A stretch of DNA of 64,000 bases from Streptomyces sp. TLI_053 (GTDB lineage: Bacteria; Actinomycetota; Actinomycetes; Streptomycetales; Streptomycetaceae). This document shows positions 55,068 to 63,023 of the stretch, one piece after another (within the stretch, counting starts at the first letter, position 1; every line of letters begins with the position of its first letter). A program made the position numbers and the translations under genes. The notes under the pieces are model-generated. The model did not search any database. It had not been told where the DNA came from and saw only the letters and a program-made list of their open reading frames with translations. Location: positions 124,001 through 188,000 of the forward strand of contig NZ_LT629775.1 in the NCBI RefSeq assembly GCF_900105395.1, read 5' to 3'.

Positions 55068-55493
55068 GTCGTCGCCATTGTCTCCGGTCGGGCACCCGTC
55101 TGGTGGAGACGTGACGAACCTGTGACAGCGGCAGGCGGCCGACAAGCAGCTGCAGCTGGTTCTGCGCGCCGTGGCGGACAAGCGCTGCGCCCGGCCGCAG
55201 CCCTGCTGGAGAGCCTGTCACCGAGACGCGGTCTGCGTGGCGTGCCCCGGTCTGTTCCCCGGCCGCCATGCTCTTCGGGCACGCTGCAGCCGCCCGGGCT
55301 GCGGCAGTCGGTGAGGACACCAGGCCGGGCACCGGCGGGCGAACCGGCCGGGCGCTCGGTCGTGCGTACGGTAGCGGTCCCTTCCGACAGGTCACCCCTG
55401 TCGGGGCGGCCCGTGTTGTCGAGAACCCGGGATGCTGCAGGTGGCCCGCCCGCCGACGAGCGCAGTCCGCCGACCGGACCCGAGTAGCGGGCA
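55068..55493. other. Divergent promoter region between Avs-like and nuclease genes
   Basis: This is a 426-bp gap between divergently transcribed genes. No supported gene is present, and no clear operator was recognised. Confidence 0.4.
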
Positions 55494-57674
55494 GTGACAG
55501 TGCCCGGCGCTACGGTCGACCCTGTGATCAGAGAGCACTATCCCCGCGCGTGGCAGCATCTGCAGGATGCGCGGCAGGCCAAGGCGGCGATGGCGGTGTT
55601 GTGGGGCCGGCTTCTTGAGGACGGGCTTGTCGAGGAGGGTGTGGTCACGGATGCCGATGGATCCGGCGTCATCGGTGCGAGGGTGGCGTGGCCGCCCGGG
55701 GCGCAGGCTGAACTGACCAGGCTGTTCCGCCGATGTGTCGTAGAGCTGTGGGCGTGCCTGGATGCGCTGGTGGAGGAGTCGGTCGAGGCGTTCAGTGTGC
55801 AGCGCCGTCCGCGCAGGCCGGAAATGCCCCGGTTCTTCCCGGTCGCCGATTCGCCGGAGGGGCTCCGGGCGTTGCTGGCGGAGTCGTGCATGGACGGGAC
55901 CTTGCGCTCGCACGTGGCGATGGTCCGGGACTGCCAGCCCTTCCACGGACAAACGGGCGACGAGGTCGTCGACGGGATCCGCCGGGGCCTGGCCCACCTG
56001 CTGGAGTGGGAGGCGGCTCTGGATGCGGGCGCGACGGTGGGCGTGTGGGCGACTCCCGTCGAGCCGCAGGTCCATGCCGAAGCGCCCGCCGTGGTCGAGT
56101 GGCTGGAGGCCGCGGAGCCCGGTCCGCTCGGGGACGAGGAACGCGTCCTGGCGCGCTACCGGCTGAGCTCCTACCACCCGGGTGTCGCCGTGAGCACGCA
56201 GGCAGGCACCTACGTCGACCTGTGCTTCACCGAAGGGTTCGCCCCACTCGACACCGAGGACACTTTCGATGGGAGGCAGACACTCGCGATCGAGACGGTG
56301 ACCCGGTTCGCGCTCTCGTTCGCCTGGCTCTCCAGCCAGGTCCCGGGCAGCCGACGCGTACTGCCCCCCGACCCTGCCGACCGTTCGGACACCTGGATCG
56401 ACGCCACACGGTCCTCGAGGCACTGGTCGGCCGACGAGCTCGCGGCCCTTGCCTCGTCGGGCATCGGTCTGGGACGGGTCCAGGACAGCGACACGCTCAC
56501 CCTGATGGTGAGCACGCCCCACGGGGTGTACGAGCGGGCCGTCCCGCACGCCACGCCTCTGCGCCACCATGACCGGCGGGGCAGCGCCGCGGAGACGGCC
56601 GTCACCGACGCCGCAGCGACCTGGGGACTGCCCGACTTCGTGATGTCACCGAGCGTGGAACGCAAAGGACGCGGGGTGCGGGAGATCAGCGACGGACTGC
56701 TCGTGGTCGGCGGCCGGGGCGTCATCGTTCAGGTCAAGGCACGCGAAGGCGAGCCCGGTACTGCCGAACGCGAGAGGTCCTGGGTCCTCAAACAGCTGGT
56801 CTCGGCGGGAAAGCAGATCCAGGGCAGCGCACGCCGGCTCAAGGCCCAGGGCGCCCGGATGGTCAGCGGGCGGGGTACCGGTCTCGACATCGACAGTCCG
56901 GCCATCGCCTGGGTCGGCGTCACCGTCATCGAGCACCCCGACCCCCCACAAGAGCTGGACGTCCCCGCACAGGACGGCGCAACGCCCGTGATCGCCCTGC
57001 TGCGCCGGGACTGGGAGTTCCTGTTCGACCAGCTGCGTTCCACCCACGCGGTGGTCGCCTACCTCCACCGCGTCGCCACCTCGACGCCCGTCCTCGGCGG
57101 CGAGCCGGAACGCTACTACGAACTGGCCGCCGCCGACGCCGACGCTCCCCCGGGACCGGTGGAACCGTCATGGGCGCCACGCGGCGCACAGACACGCAGC
57201 ATTCCGCTGCTGCCCGCGGCCCCGGCCGGCAGCGACGACGACGAGGCCCACACCATGGTGCGCCTCATGCTCGAGGATGTCGCCACCAGCCCGATCGCCC
57301 CCGAGGAGCAGGAGACCCTGCAGGAGGTCCTGGCTTCCCTCGACAGCCTGCCGGTCGGGCACCGCACGGAACTGGGCCGCCGTCTCCTCGACGCTCTGGC
57401 CGCGGCCCCCGAGGCCGCGGAAGGCACCACGGCGTGGTGGATGCGAACGTTCATGGCCGGGCCCGGCGAGGACCAGCTCGGCTTCGCCGTATGCTCCGCC
57501 CTGACCGACACCACGCGCGCCGCGTTCTCCGCATGGCTCCGGCTCCGGCATCACGAACGCGGCGAGCACACGGACCTCGCGAACCTCACATCGGTGTCCT
57601 CCTCACTCCCCGCACCGACGGCTTCCGGGACTGGGACACCACCCTGTCCGCGGTCACAGGCGACCCCGAACTGA
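55494..57674 (+). CDS. Nuclease-domain protein with probable 3' frameshift
   Basis: This is a 726-residue protein as read. The N-terminal 330 residues are mainly helical (QHLQDARQAKAAMAVLWGRL, ELWACLDALVEESVEAF) and unassigned. Residues about 364-450 form a restriction-endonuclease-like core: E367 (SAAETAVTDAA), D400 (REISDGLLVVG), Q413-V-K415 (VIVQVKARE), then a basic helix (KQLVSAGKQIQGSARRL). A helical C-terminal domain follows. After residue 700 the frame turns Ser/Pro-rich, while the next frame continues sensibly (VLLTPRTDGFRDWDTTLSA, ELTADELRTYRNLWN) to a stop at 57760. A frameshift near 57590 is likely, real or from sequencing. It diverges from the Avs-like gene and may be a separate defence effector. 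Confidence 0.7.
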   Translation: MTVPGATVDPVIREHYPRAWQHLQDARQAKAAMAVLWGRLLEDGLVEEGVVTDADGSGVIGARVAWPPGAQAELTRLFRRCVVELWACLDALVEESVEAFSVQRRPRRPEMPRFFPVADSPEGLRALLAESCMDGTLRSHVAMVRDCQPFHGQTGDEVVDGIRRGLAHLLEWEAALDAGATVGVWATPVEPQVHAEAPAVVEWLEAAEPGPLGDEERVLARYRLSSYHPGVAVSTQAGTYVDLCFTEGFAPLDTEDTFDGRQTLAIETVTRFALSFAWLSSQVPGSRRVLPPDPADRSDTWIDATRSSRHWSADELAALASSGIGLGRVQDSDTLTLMVSTPHGVYERAVPHATPLRHHDRRGSAAETAVTDAAATWGLPDFVMSPSVERKGRGVREISDGLLVVGGRGVIVQVKAREGEPGTAERERSWVLKQLVSAGKQIQGSARRLKAQGARMVSGRGTGLDIDSPAIAWVGVTVIEHPDPPQELDVPAQDGATPVIALLRRDWEFLFDQLRSTHAVVAYLHRVATSTPVLGGEPERYYELAAADADAPPGPVEPSWAPRGAQTRSIPLLPAAPAGSDDDEAHTMVRLMLEDVATSPIAPEEQETLQEVLASLDSLPVGHRTELGRRLLDALAAAPEAAEGTTAWWMRTFMAGPGEDQLGFAVCSALTDTTRAAFSAWLRLRHHERGEHTDLANLTSVSSSLPAPTASGTGTPPCPRSQATPN

Positions 57675-57845
57675 CAGCGGACGAGCTCCGCACCTACAGA
57701 AACCTCTGGAACAGGCCCAACGACCGGGACGGCACCACCTCTACCCGCGGGCACCCCTGACCGCTGCCATCATCGACAGATCCACTGCGCCGACCCCCGA
57801 TCCGCCCGTCCTGGTCCGCCCTACGCCCGACAATCCGCCGAGTCG

Positions 57846-58429
57846 GCACACAACAGCGTCGTGGGCAGCTAAAGTCACGGGACAGGTAGTGCCGTCCCGC
57901 GCACGCGGGCTGATTCCTTCCCCGAGGAGGACCGGCTCGGCCTGGCCCCACCGTCCCCGCGCACGCAGGGCTGACACCGGCGCCAGGAGCTTGCTGTCGA
58001 TCGCCTCCGTACCGTCCCTGCGCGTGCAGGGATGACACTGCCTGCGCCTCCACCGTCCGATGATGAAAAGTCTCGCCCCCTCACACGGAAGGTCCTCGCG
58101 TATGCAGGGCTGACACCATCCGGGCCGCACGGACCCGCTACCCCCGCCAACCGTCCCCGCGCACGCAGGGCTGACACCGGTGTCACCGGGAAGCCCGAGG
58201 CCTGCTACGGACCGTCCCCGCGCACGCAGGGCTGACACCTCGGCCCGGTCCACATACTCGGTGCGCCTCTCCTCGCCCCCGGGCGCGCGGGACGAGGGTG
58301 CCTTCCACAGCTCGGGGGTCTGATCGCCCGTGTCAGCCCTGCATACGCGATGCAGGGCCGACACCCCCGCGTATCTGTTCATGTTCAGACGTCTCGTCAG
58401 GCCGTCCCTTCGTACGCAGGGCCGACAGC
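57846..58429 (+). CRISPR. CRISPR array with irregular, decaying tail; no cas genes
   Basis: The leader is at 57846-57882 (CACACAACAGCG, GGCAGCTAAAGTCACGG). Repeats are recognisable at 57891 (27 bp, two bases lost), 57950, 58011, 58089, 58150 and 58211. Spacers are 32 bp except the third, which is 49 bp. Beyond 58240 the array decays. A reversed half-repeat (GTGTCAGCCCTGCATACGCG) near 58331 abuts a forward end (TGCAGGGCCGACACC), and a last variant repeat is at 58401-58429. Repeat sequence and 61-bp period match the 46.7-kb array, so both belong to one type I-E-like family. Confidence 0.88.
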
Positions 58430-58907
58430 GCGGGGAACCGGGTCCGCCGGTGGAACGAGTCCTCACCCTTCCGCAGAACTTGGAGTCGGCACGCGGCCAT
58501 GCCTGTGTCGGGTGCCTGCCGACATCGTCGCCGCGCGCATGCTGAGCAGCAGCAGACCGACGCCTTCAAGCCCCCGTCCGGCCCGTCCCTGCACGCTCGG
58601 GGGCGCTCGGCCCGATGGGAACGGGGCCCGGGCCTCCTCCTTCCCAAGCCCTCAGAGGCTTCCTGCGGGTCGCCGGTATGCCCAGTTGTCGCAGGCCGTG
58701 TCCTTCGGACCCGATCTCCTCGGCCGCGCCGGAGGCACGGCTCCGCTTGGTGCCAGCACAGGAGGCGCCAACTGGTACGACCAGAGCATGCGGAGTTCCC
58801 GGAAAGCGAGAGCGGTACCCTCGCGAGCCACTAACCTGCATATTGATTCACATGTTCGATTTAATGCCTCCTGGACACGGCGGACAGAGGATCGGGAGAC
58901 TGGGAAA
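58430..58907. other. Spacer between the CRISPR array and the ABC-3C operon
   Basis: No gene is supported. An AT-richer stretch at 58830-58865 (ATATTGATTCACATG, TTCGATTTAATG), 45-80 bp before the first ABC-3C gene, is the likely promoter site. A very degenerate repeat may occur near 58577. Confidence 0.4.
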
Positions 58908-60092
58908 ATGGCATCCTCCACACACGAGGCTTCCTCGTCAGCTCTGGGCTACCTGTTCCAGGCGCAGCTGGCCCTGCTCGAGTTGTTGCGCGGCGCCGAG
59001 GAGCGTCCGGACGGGGCAATCAGCTTGGAGCTGCACGATGATGTCGCGTGGGAGGAGGGCGGGCGGCCGGTCGATCTCTTGCAGGTGAAGCACCACATCC
59101 GGGGTGTGCGGTTGCTGGGGGACATGGACGACGATGTCTGGCGGACCGTCCGGTCGTGGATGGACACTCATGATCCGGGTGATGCGTGCGGGCCGTGGTT
59201 GACGCTGGTGACCACTCAGCGGGCGCGGGCGGGTAGTGCGATGGCGGCGCTGCGTCTTCCGGGGCGCGATCCCGTGGCGGCGTTGGATCTGCTGACGGCT
59301 GCGGCGCAGGGCTCCGACGCGAAGGCAACCCGGGGGGCGCGGGAGAGGTTCCTGGGGCTGCCGGTTGCCGAGCGGGCGGTGTTCGTGCGGCGGATGCGGG
59401 TGATCGACGGTTCCCCGACCATCGACGACGTGGACAGGGCGGTCCGTGCGAGGCTGCGGGCTGGGCTGCCGCAGGGGCATGAGAATCCGTTCATGCGGCA
59501 GCTGTGGGCGTGGTGGTACGAGCAGACGGTGGAGATGCTGCAGAAGCGCCGCACAAGTGTGTCGGTGGACCGGTTGATGGCCGCCGTGAGCCGGATCAGG
59601 GACGACTACACTGCGGACCGGCTGCCGACACTGGTCGGCCGGGAGGACTTTCCCGCCCGGGCCGAGGAGGATCTCGCGGACGCGTGCTTCGCGCACCAGC
59701 TGCGGTGGGTGGGCGCTGCCCGGCAGCTGAACAAGGCGATGGTGGACTACTACCGCGCGTACACGCAGACGGTGGAGTGGCTGGAGGACGACCTGGTCGG
59801 TCTGGACGAGCTCGCGCGGTTCGAGGGGAACCTGTCCGATGAGTGGGAGCGTGAGTTCGACTGGATGCTCGACGATCTGGGTGAGGACGCCAGTGACGCG
59901 CAGCGGGAGCGGGCTGGCCGGGAGTTGTTGAGGAAGACCTTGGACCAGACGAGGTACCAGGTCCGCGAGCGCTACGGCGAGGCGTTCTTCGGGCGGGGCA
60001 AGTGCCATGAGCTGGCCGATCGCGGGCGGATCGGCTGGCATCCGGACTTTGTGGACCGGGTCGCGGCTCTGACCCGGGCTGCCCGTGCCTAG
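58908..60092 (+). CDS. ABC-3C system effector: nuclease domain plus ABC-3C C-terminal domain
   Basis: This 394-residue protein is the first gene of a three-gene ABC-3C system, a conflict-system class defined by Aravind's group. The N-terminus is a DUF4297-like nuclease: SALGYLFQAQLALLELL, E41 (ISLELHDDV) with D44/D45 nearby, and Q59-V-K61 (DLLQVKHHI), the restriction-endonuclease pattern. The C-terminal 200 residues are helical (ENPFMRQLWAWWYEQTVEML, CHELADRGRIGWHPDF) and match the ABC-3C terminal domain, thought to contact the middle component. The start is set by GGGAGACTGGG upstream. The stop overlaps the next gene's GTG by eight bases. The trigger is not known. Confidence 0.8.
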   Translation: MASSTHEASSSALGYLFQAQLALLELLRGAEERPDGAISLELHDDVAWEEGGRPVDLLQVKHHIRGVRLLGDMDDDVWRTVRSWMDTHDPGDACGPWLTLVTTQRARAGSAMAALRLPGRDPVAALDLLTAAAQGSDAKATRGARERFLGLPVAERAVFVRRMRVIDGSPTIDDVDRAVRARLRAGLPQGHENPFMRQLWAWWYEQTVEMLQKRRTSVSVDRLMAAVSRIRDDYTADRLPTLVGREDFPARAEEDLADACFAHQLRWVGAARQLNKAMVDYYRAYTQTVEWLEDDLVGLDELARFEGNLSDEWEREFDWMLDDLGEDASDAQRERAGRELLRKTLDQTRYQVRERYGEAFFGRGKCHELADRGRIGWHPDFVDRVAALTRAARA

Positions 60093-60564
60093 CTGGGGCG
60101 ACCGGTCGCAGGCCGGCTCCGCGTTCTTGAATCCGGCACTGCTCGCCGCGGTGCAGTCCTGTGCCGCGCGGGCCTACGAGCGTGAGAGCGGCGGCCGGCT
60201 GATGGTGTGGCCGCTGAGTTTCGTGGTGGCGCCGCTCGTCCTGCACCGGCCCACCCGTCAGGCGCTGCCGGGCTCGGTGCGCACGCATCTGTCGTCGTGG
60301 GTCAGTGACCATCCCGTGTTGGTGGCGGGGCTGCCCGCGCGGACGGCCTCGCTGCTTCCGTCGATCCGTGAGGGTATGCGGTTCGGTGTCCGCCACCGCA
60401 TGCTCGCCGTGGAGCAGGGCGCGGTGCGGGGCCTTCTCGGCGGCCCCGGCAGGTCGGAAGACGAGTTGGGCGAGCTGTTGCGGGCCGCCGCTCTGGCCGG
60501 CAGGTGGATGACCCGCACCGACAGCCCTTCGACGGTCTTCGCCTTGCTGGGCATGAGACCCTAG
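60085..60564 (+). CDS. ABC-3C middle component
   Basis: This small helical protein of 159 residues links effector and ATPase in ABC-3C systems. Family features are AFLNPALLAAVQSCAARAYE near the N-terminus, the hydrophobic PLSFVVAPLVLHRPTRQALP and a final SPSTVFALLGMRP. It starts at a GTG overlapping the effector gene's end by eight bases and stops four bases before the ATPase start, so the three genes are translated together. Confidence 0.82.
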   Translation: MPSWGDRSQAGSAFLNPALLAAVQSCAARAYERESGGRLMVWPLSFVVAPLVLHRPTRQALPGSVRTHLSSWVSDHPVLVAGLPARTASLLPSIREGMRFGVRHRMLAVEQGAVRGLLGGPGRSEDELGELLRAAALAGRWMTRTDSPSTVFALLGMRP

Positions 60565-60568
60565 GCGC

Positions 60569-62539
60569 GTGCAGCTGCGGTCGATCATCCTTTACAGCAA
60601 GAGCGGCGAGAAGCGCGTCCTGGAATTCCGGCTCGGCGAACTGAACATCGTCACGGGCACCTCCCAGACCGGCAAGAGCGCCCTGCTGGACATCGTGGAC
60701 TTCTGCCTGGGCCGGGACGAGGTGACACTGCCGGTCGGCCCGATCACCGCCACGGTCGCCTGGTACGCGGTCATCTTCCAGCTCCAGGACACGCGCGCCC
60801 TCGTCGCACGGCCCGCACCGCGCAGGGGCGCCAGGTCCGTCACCAACGGCATGCTGGAGATCGGGGCCGACCTCGAGCCGCCGGAGCTGGCCGACCTGCG
60901 GGTCAACGCCGACTCCACGCAGATCCGCCAGCAGTTGGGCCGCAGGATCGGCATCGGCGATCCCCTCAGCGGGACCGCACCCGGCAGCCTCGCCTCCCCC
61001 CTGAGCGCCAACCTCGGCCACGCCGCCCTGCTCTGCCTGCAGAACCAGGACGAAGTGGGCTCCAAGCGGGGCCTGTTCCACCGGCAGAACGACGACGCAG
61101 CCATCCGCTCCGCGCTCAAGGCGACCCTGCCCTACTTCCTGGGTGCCGTCCCCGAGGACCAGGCCGCCCGACAGCAGGAACTCCTCCAGGCCCGCCGGGC
61201 TCTGCGCCGGGCCCAGGGCGAACTGAGGAGCGCGCAGGACCTCAACCGTGACGTCGAGACGCGCCTGCGGTCCCTGCTGGCCGAGGCCGGCGTGCACGGG
61301 CTCGTCGACGACGGCGAAGCACTCGGCAACGACCGGGCCGCGATCACCGGCGCTTTGCGGCGTGCGGCGTCCTTCCAGAGCCGGCGCGTCACCGACGACG
61401 AGACACAGCGGGGCCGGGAACTGGAACTCGGCCAGCAGGCCGGCACTCTGAGGCGCCAGCTACGGGTCATCGCCGAGGAACGTAAGCTCCTGACCGACCT
61501 CCAGGCCCAGGAGAGCGGCTATACCAGCGCGGTCGGCCGCGGTATGTCCCGCCTGTCCGCGCTCCACCTCGTCCCCGACGCATTCCCCGGCGAGGAATCG
61601 TGCCCGGTGTGTGGGTCGGTGCTGGACGAGCCCGATCCGACCGTCACCGACATGCATGCCACCCTGGGCGACCTCACCCGGCAACTGGACGCGGTCCACG
61701 CCGCACGCCCGCGCCGCGAGCACGCCCTGCGGGAACTGGACCTCCAGGCCGCGGAGATCCGCCAGCAGCTGCGCGGCGTCGAAGGCGCGCTGAGCGTCAT
61801 CGCCGAGGAACGCTCACGCCACGCCGGACTCCTCGCCCACTCCGAGACCCAGGCCTACACTCGCGGCCGCATCGACGCCTACCTCTCTCAGATCGACGCG
61901 GCCGGCCCCGGCGGCGACCTGCAGCGCCTGGAAGCCGACGTCGCGATCGCCCAACGCGTCGTCACCGGACTCGAAGCCCAACTCGACGGCGACGACGCCG
62001 AGGACCGCCTCATCCACAGCCTCAGCTACATCAGCGGCAAGCTGACCAGTCACGCCCGCCACCTGCGCCTCGAACACGGCGACCGCCTGGTGCGCCTCGA
62101 TGTGAAGAGACTGACCGTCGTCGCGGACACCCCACAGGGCCCGACGGAACTGTTGCGGATCGGCAGCGGCAAGAACTGGGTCGGCTACCACATCGCCGCC
62201 CACCTCGCCCTGCACCAGTACCTGGTCGCCAACCAACGGCCCGTCCCGCGGTTCCTGATGCTCGACCAGCCGACCCAGCCCTACTACCCCTCCGACATGG
62301 CCAAACGAAGCGGTCGCCTCGAAGACATCACCCTCGACGAGGACCGAGAAACCGTCAAACGGCTCTTCGAACTCATGCATCAGGTCACCACCAGCCTCTC
62401 CCCCGGCTTCCAGATGATCGTCAGCGACCACGCCAACCTCCCCGACCCCTGGTTCCAGGACTGCGTCCGCTACAACTGGCGCGACGGCGAAGCCCTCATC
62501 CCCCAGACCTGGATCGACCAGCACTCCGCCGGTGCCTGA
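60569..62539 (+). CDS. ABC-3C ATPase, DUF3732 family
   Basis: This 656-residue SMC/Rad50-like ABC ATPase has the P-loop GTSQTGKSALLDIVDF near residue 30. A long coiled-coil centre is interrupted by a zinc-hook-like SCPVCGSVLDEPDP. The C-terminal half holds the signature/Walker B part: IGSGKNWVGYHIA, FLMLDQPTQPYYP and MIVSDHANLPDPWF. In ABC-3C systems this ATPase is the presumed sensor, activating the nuclease effector on meeting foreign nucleic acid or protein complexes. Start is a GTG four bases after the middle-component stop. A fragment of a second copy survives at 42368-42871, next to a terpene cyclase. Confidence 0.9.
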   Translation: MQLRSIILYSKSGEKRVLEFRLGELNIVTGTSQTGKSALLDIVDFCLGRDEVTLPVGPITATVAWYAVIFQLQDTRALVARPAPRRGARSVTNGMLEIGADLEPPELADLRVNADSTQIRQQLGRRIGIGDPLSGTAPGSLASPLSANLGHAALLCLQNQDEVGSKRGLFHRQNDDAAIRSALKATLPYFLGAVPEDQAARQQELLQARRALRRAQGELRSAQDLNRDVETRLRSLLAEAGVHGLVDDGEALGNDRAAITGALRRAASFQSRRVTDDETQRGRELELGQQAGTLRRQLRVIAEERKLLTDLQAQESGYTSAVGRGMSRLSALHLVPDAFPGEESCPVCGSVLDEPDPTVTDMHATLGDLTRQLDAVHAARPRREHALRELDLQAAEIRQQLRGVEGALSVIAEERSRHAGLLAHSETQAYTRGRIDAYLSQIDAAGPGGDLQRLEADVAIAQRVVTGLEAQLDGDDAEDRLIHSLSYISGKLTSHARHLRLEHGDRLVRLDVKRLTVVADTPQGPTELLRIGSGKNWVGYHIAAHLALHQYLVANQRPVPRFLMLDQPTQPYYPSDMAKRSGRLEDITLDEDRETVKRLFELMHQVTTSLSPGFQMIVSDHANLPDPWFQDCVRYNWRDGEALIPQTWIDQHSAGA

Positions 62540-62934
62540 CCCGTGTGAATCCCGCCTCCGCGGCACCGGGCTCCTCCACTGCCGGCGCCCCTGCCGCCAC
62601 GACGCACAGAGCACCAGACAGGGGAAGGAGGGTGGCCGCCCTGGCCTTGCCTCCGTGAGCATCCGGCCGGCTGACAGGCGGATCGTGAACCGAATGCCCA
62701 GGACCTTGCTGGAAGAGATCGCTGCGGGCGTCTGAAGGAAGGCGGCTCGAGAGCACCGGGGGAAACGGTCATGACCGACCCGCTGTCATGAACTCCCGGC
62801 GGCCGATTCGATCACGGTGCGCAAGCGGTAAGCGAGACCCCCTCGCGAACCCGCACCCACGCCACCACGGCCGGGCTCGGGGCCAGCGCCCCGGAGGTCA
62901 TCAACAGCCGTGCCGTCGCCGCAGACGTGAAGAC
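62540..62934. other. Spacer between the ABC-3C operon and the CRISPR/HNH unit
   Basis: No supported gene is present. A short plus-strand frame near 62660-62735 (RIVNRMPRTLLEEIAAG) is too short to judge. Confidence 0.35.
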
Positions 62935-63023
62935 GCGATCCCCGCGCGCGCAGGGCTGACACGGTGTGGCAACCCGGCTCCGACGCAAGGCCCGCTCGTC
63001 CCCGCAAGTGCGGGGCCGGCACC
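62935..63023 (+). CRISPR. CRISPR end relic: two repeats
   Basis: Two degenerate repeats lie at 62935-62963 (GCGATCCCCGCGCGCG, then CAGGGCTGACACG) and 62995-63023 (TCGTCCCCGCAAGTGCGGGG), with a 31-bp spacer. The second equals the terminal repeat of the 46.7-kb array and is followed by the same flanking sequence. No leader is present, so it is the truncated distal end of an array. Confidence 0.75.

Noticed and set aside
50349..55487. A 1712-codon open frame on the plus strand opposite the Avs-like gene
   Set aside because: It is the antisense shadow of a high-GC gene. The translation is Gly/Arg/Val-rich with no domain, and the minus-strand frame has clear nuclease and STAND motifs.
46711..63023. 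A cas operon accompanying the CRISPR arrays
   Set aside because: I looked for Cas3, Cascade, Cas1 and Cas2 motifs in every large gene here and found none. The large genes are nuclease-solenoid, STAND, HNH and ABC-3C proteins.
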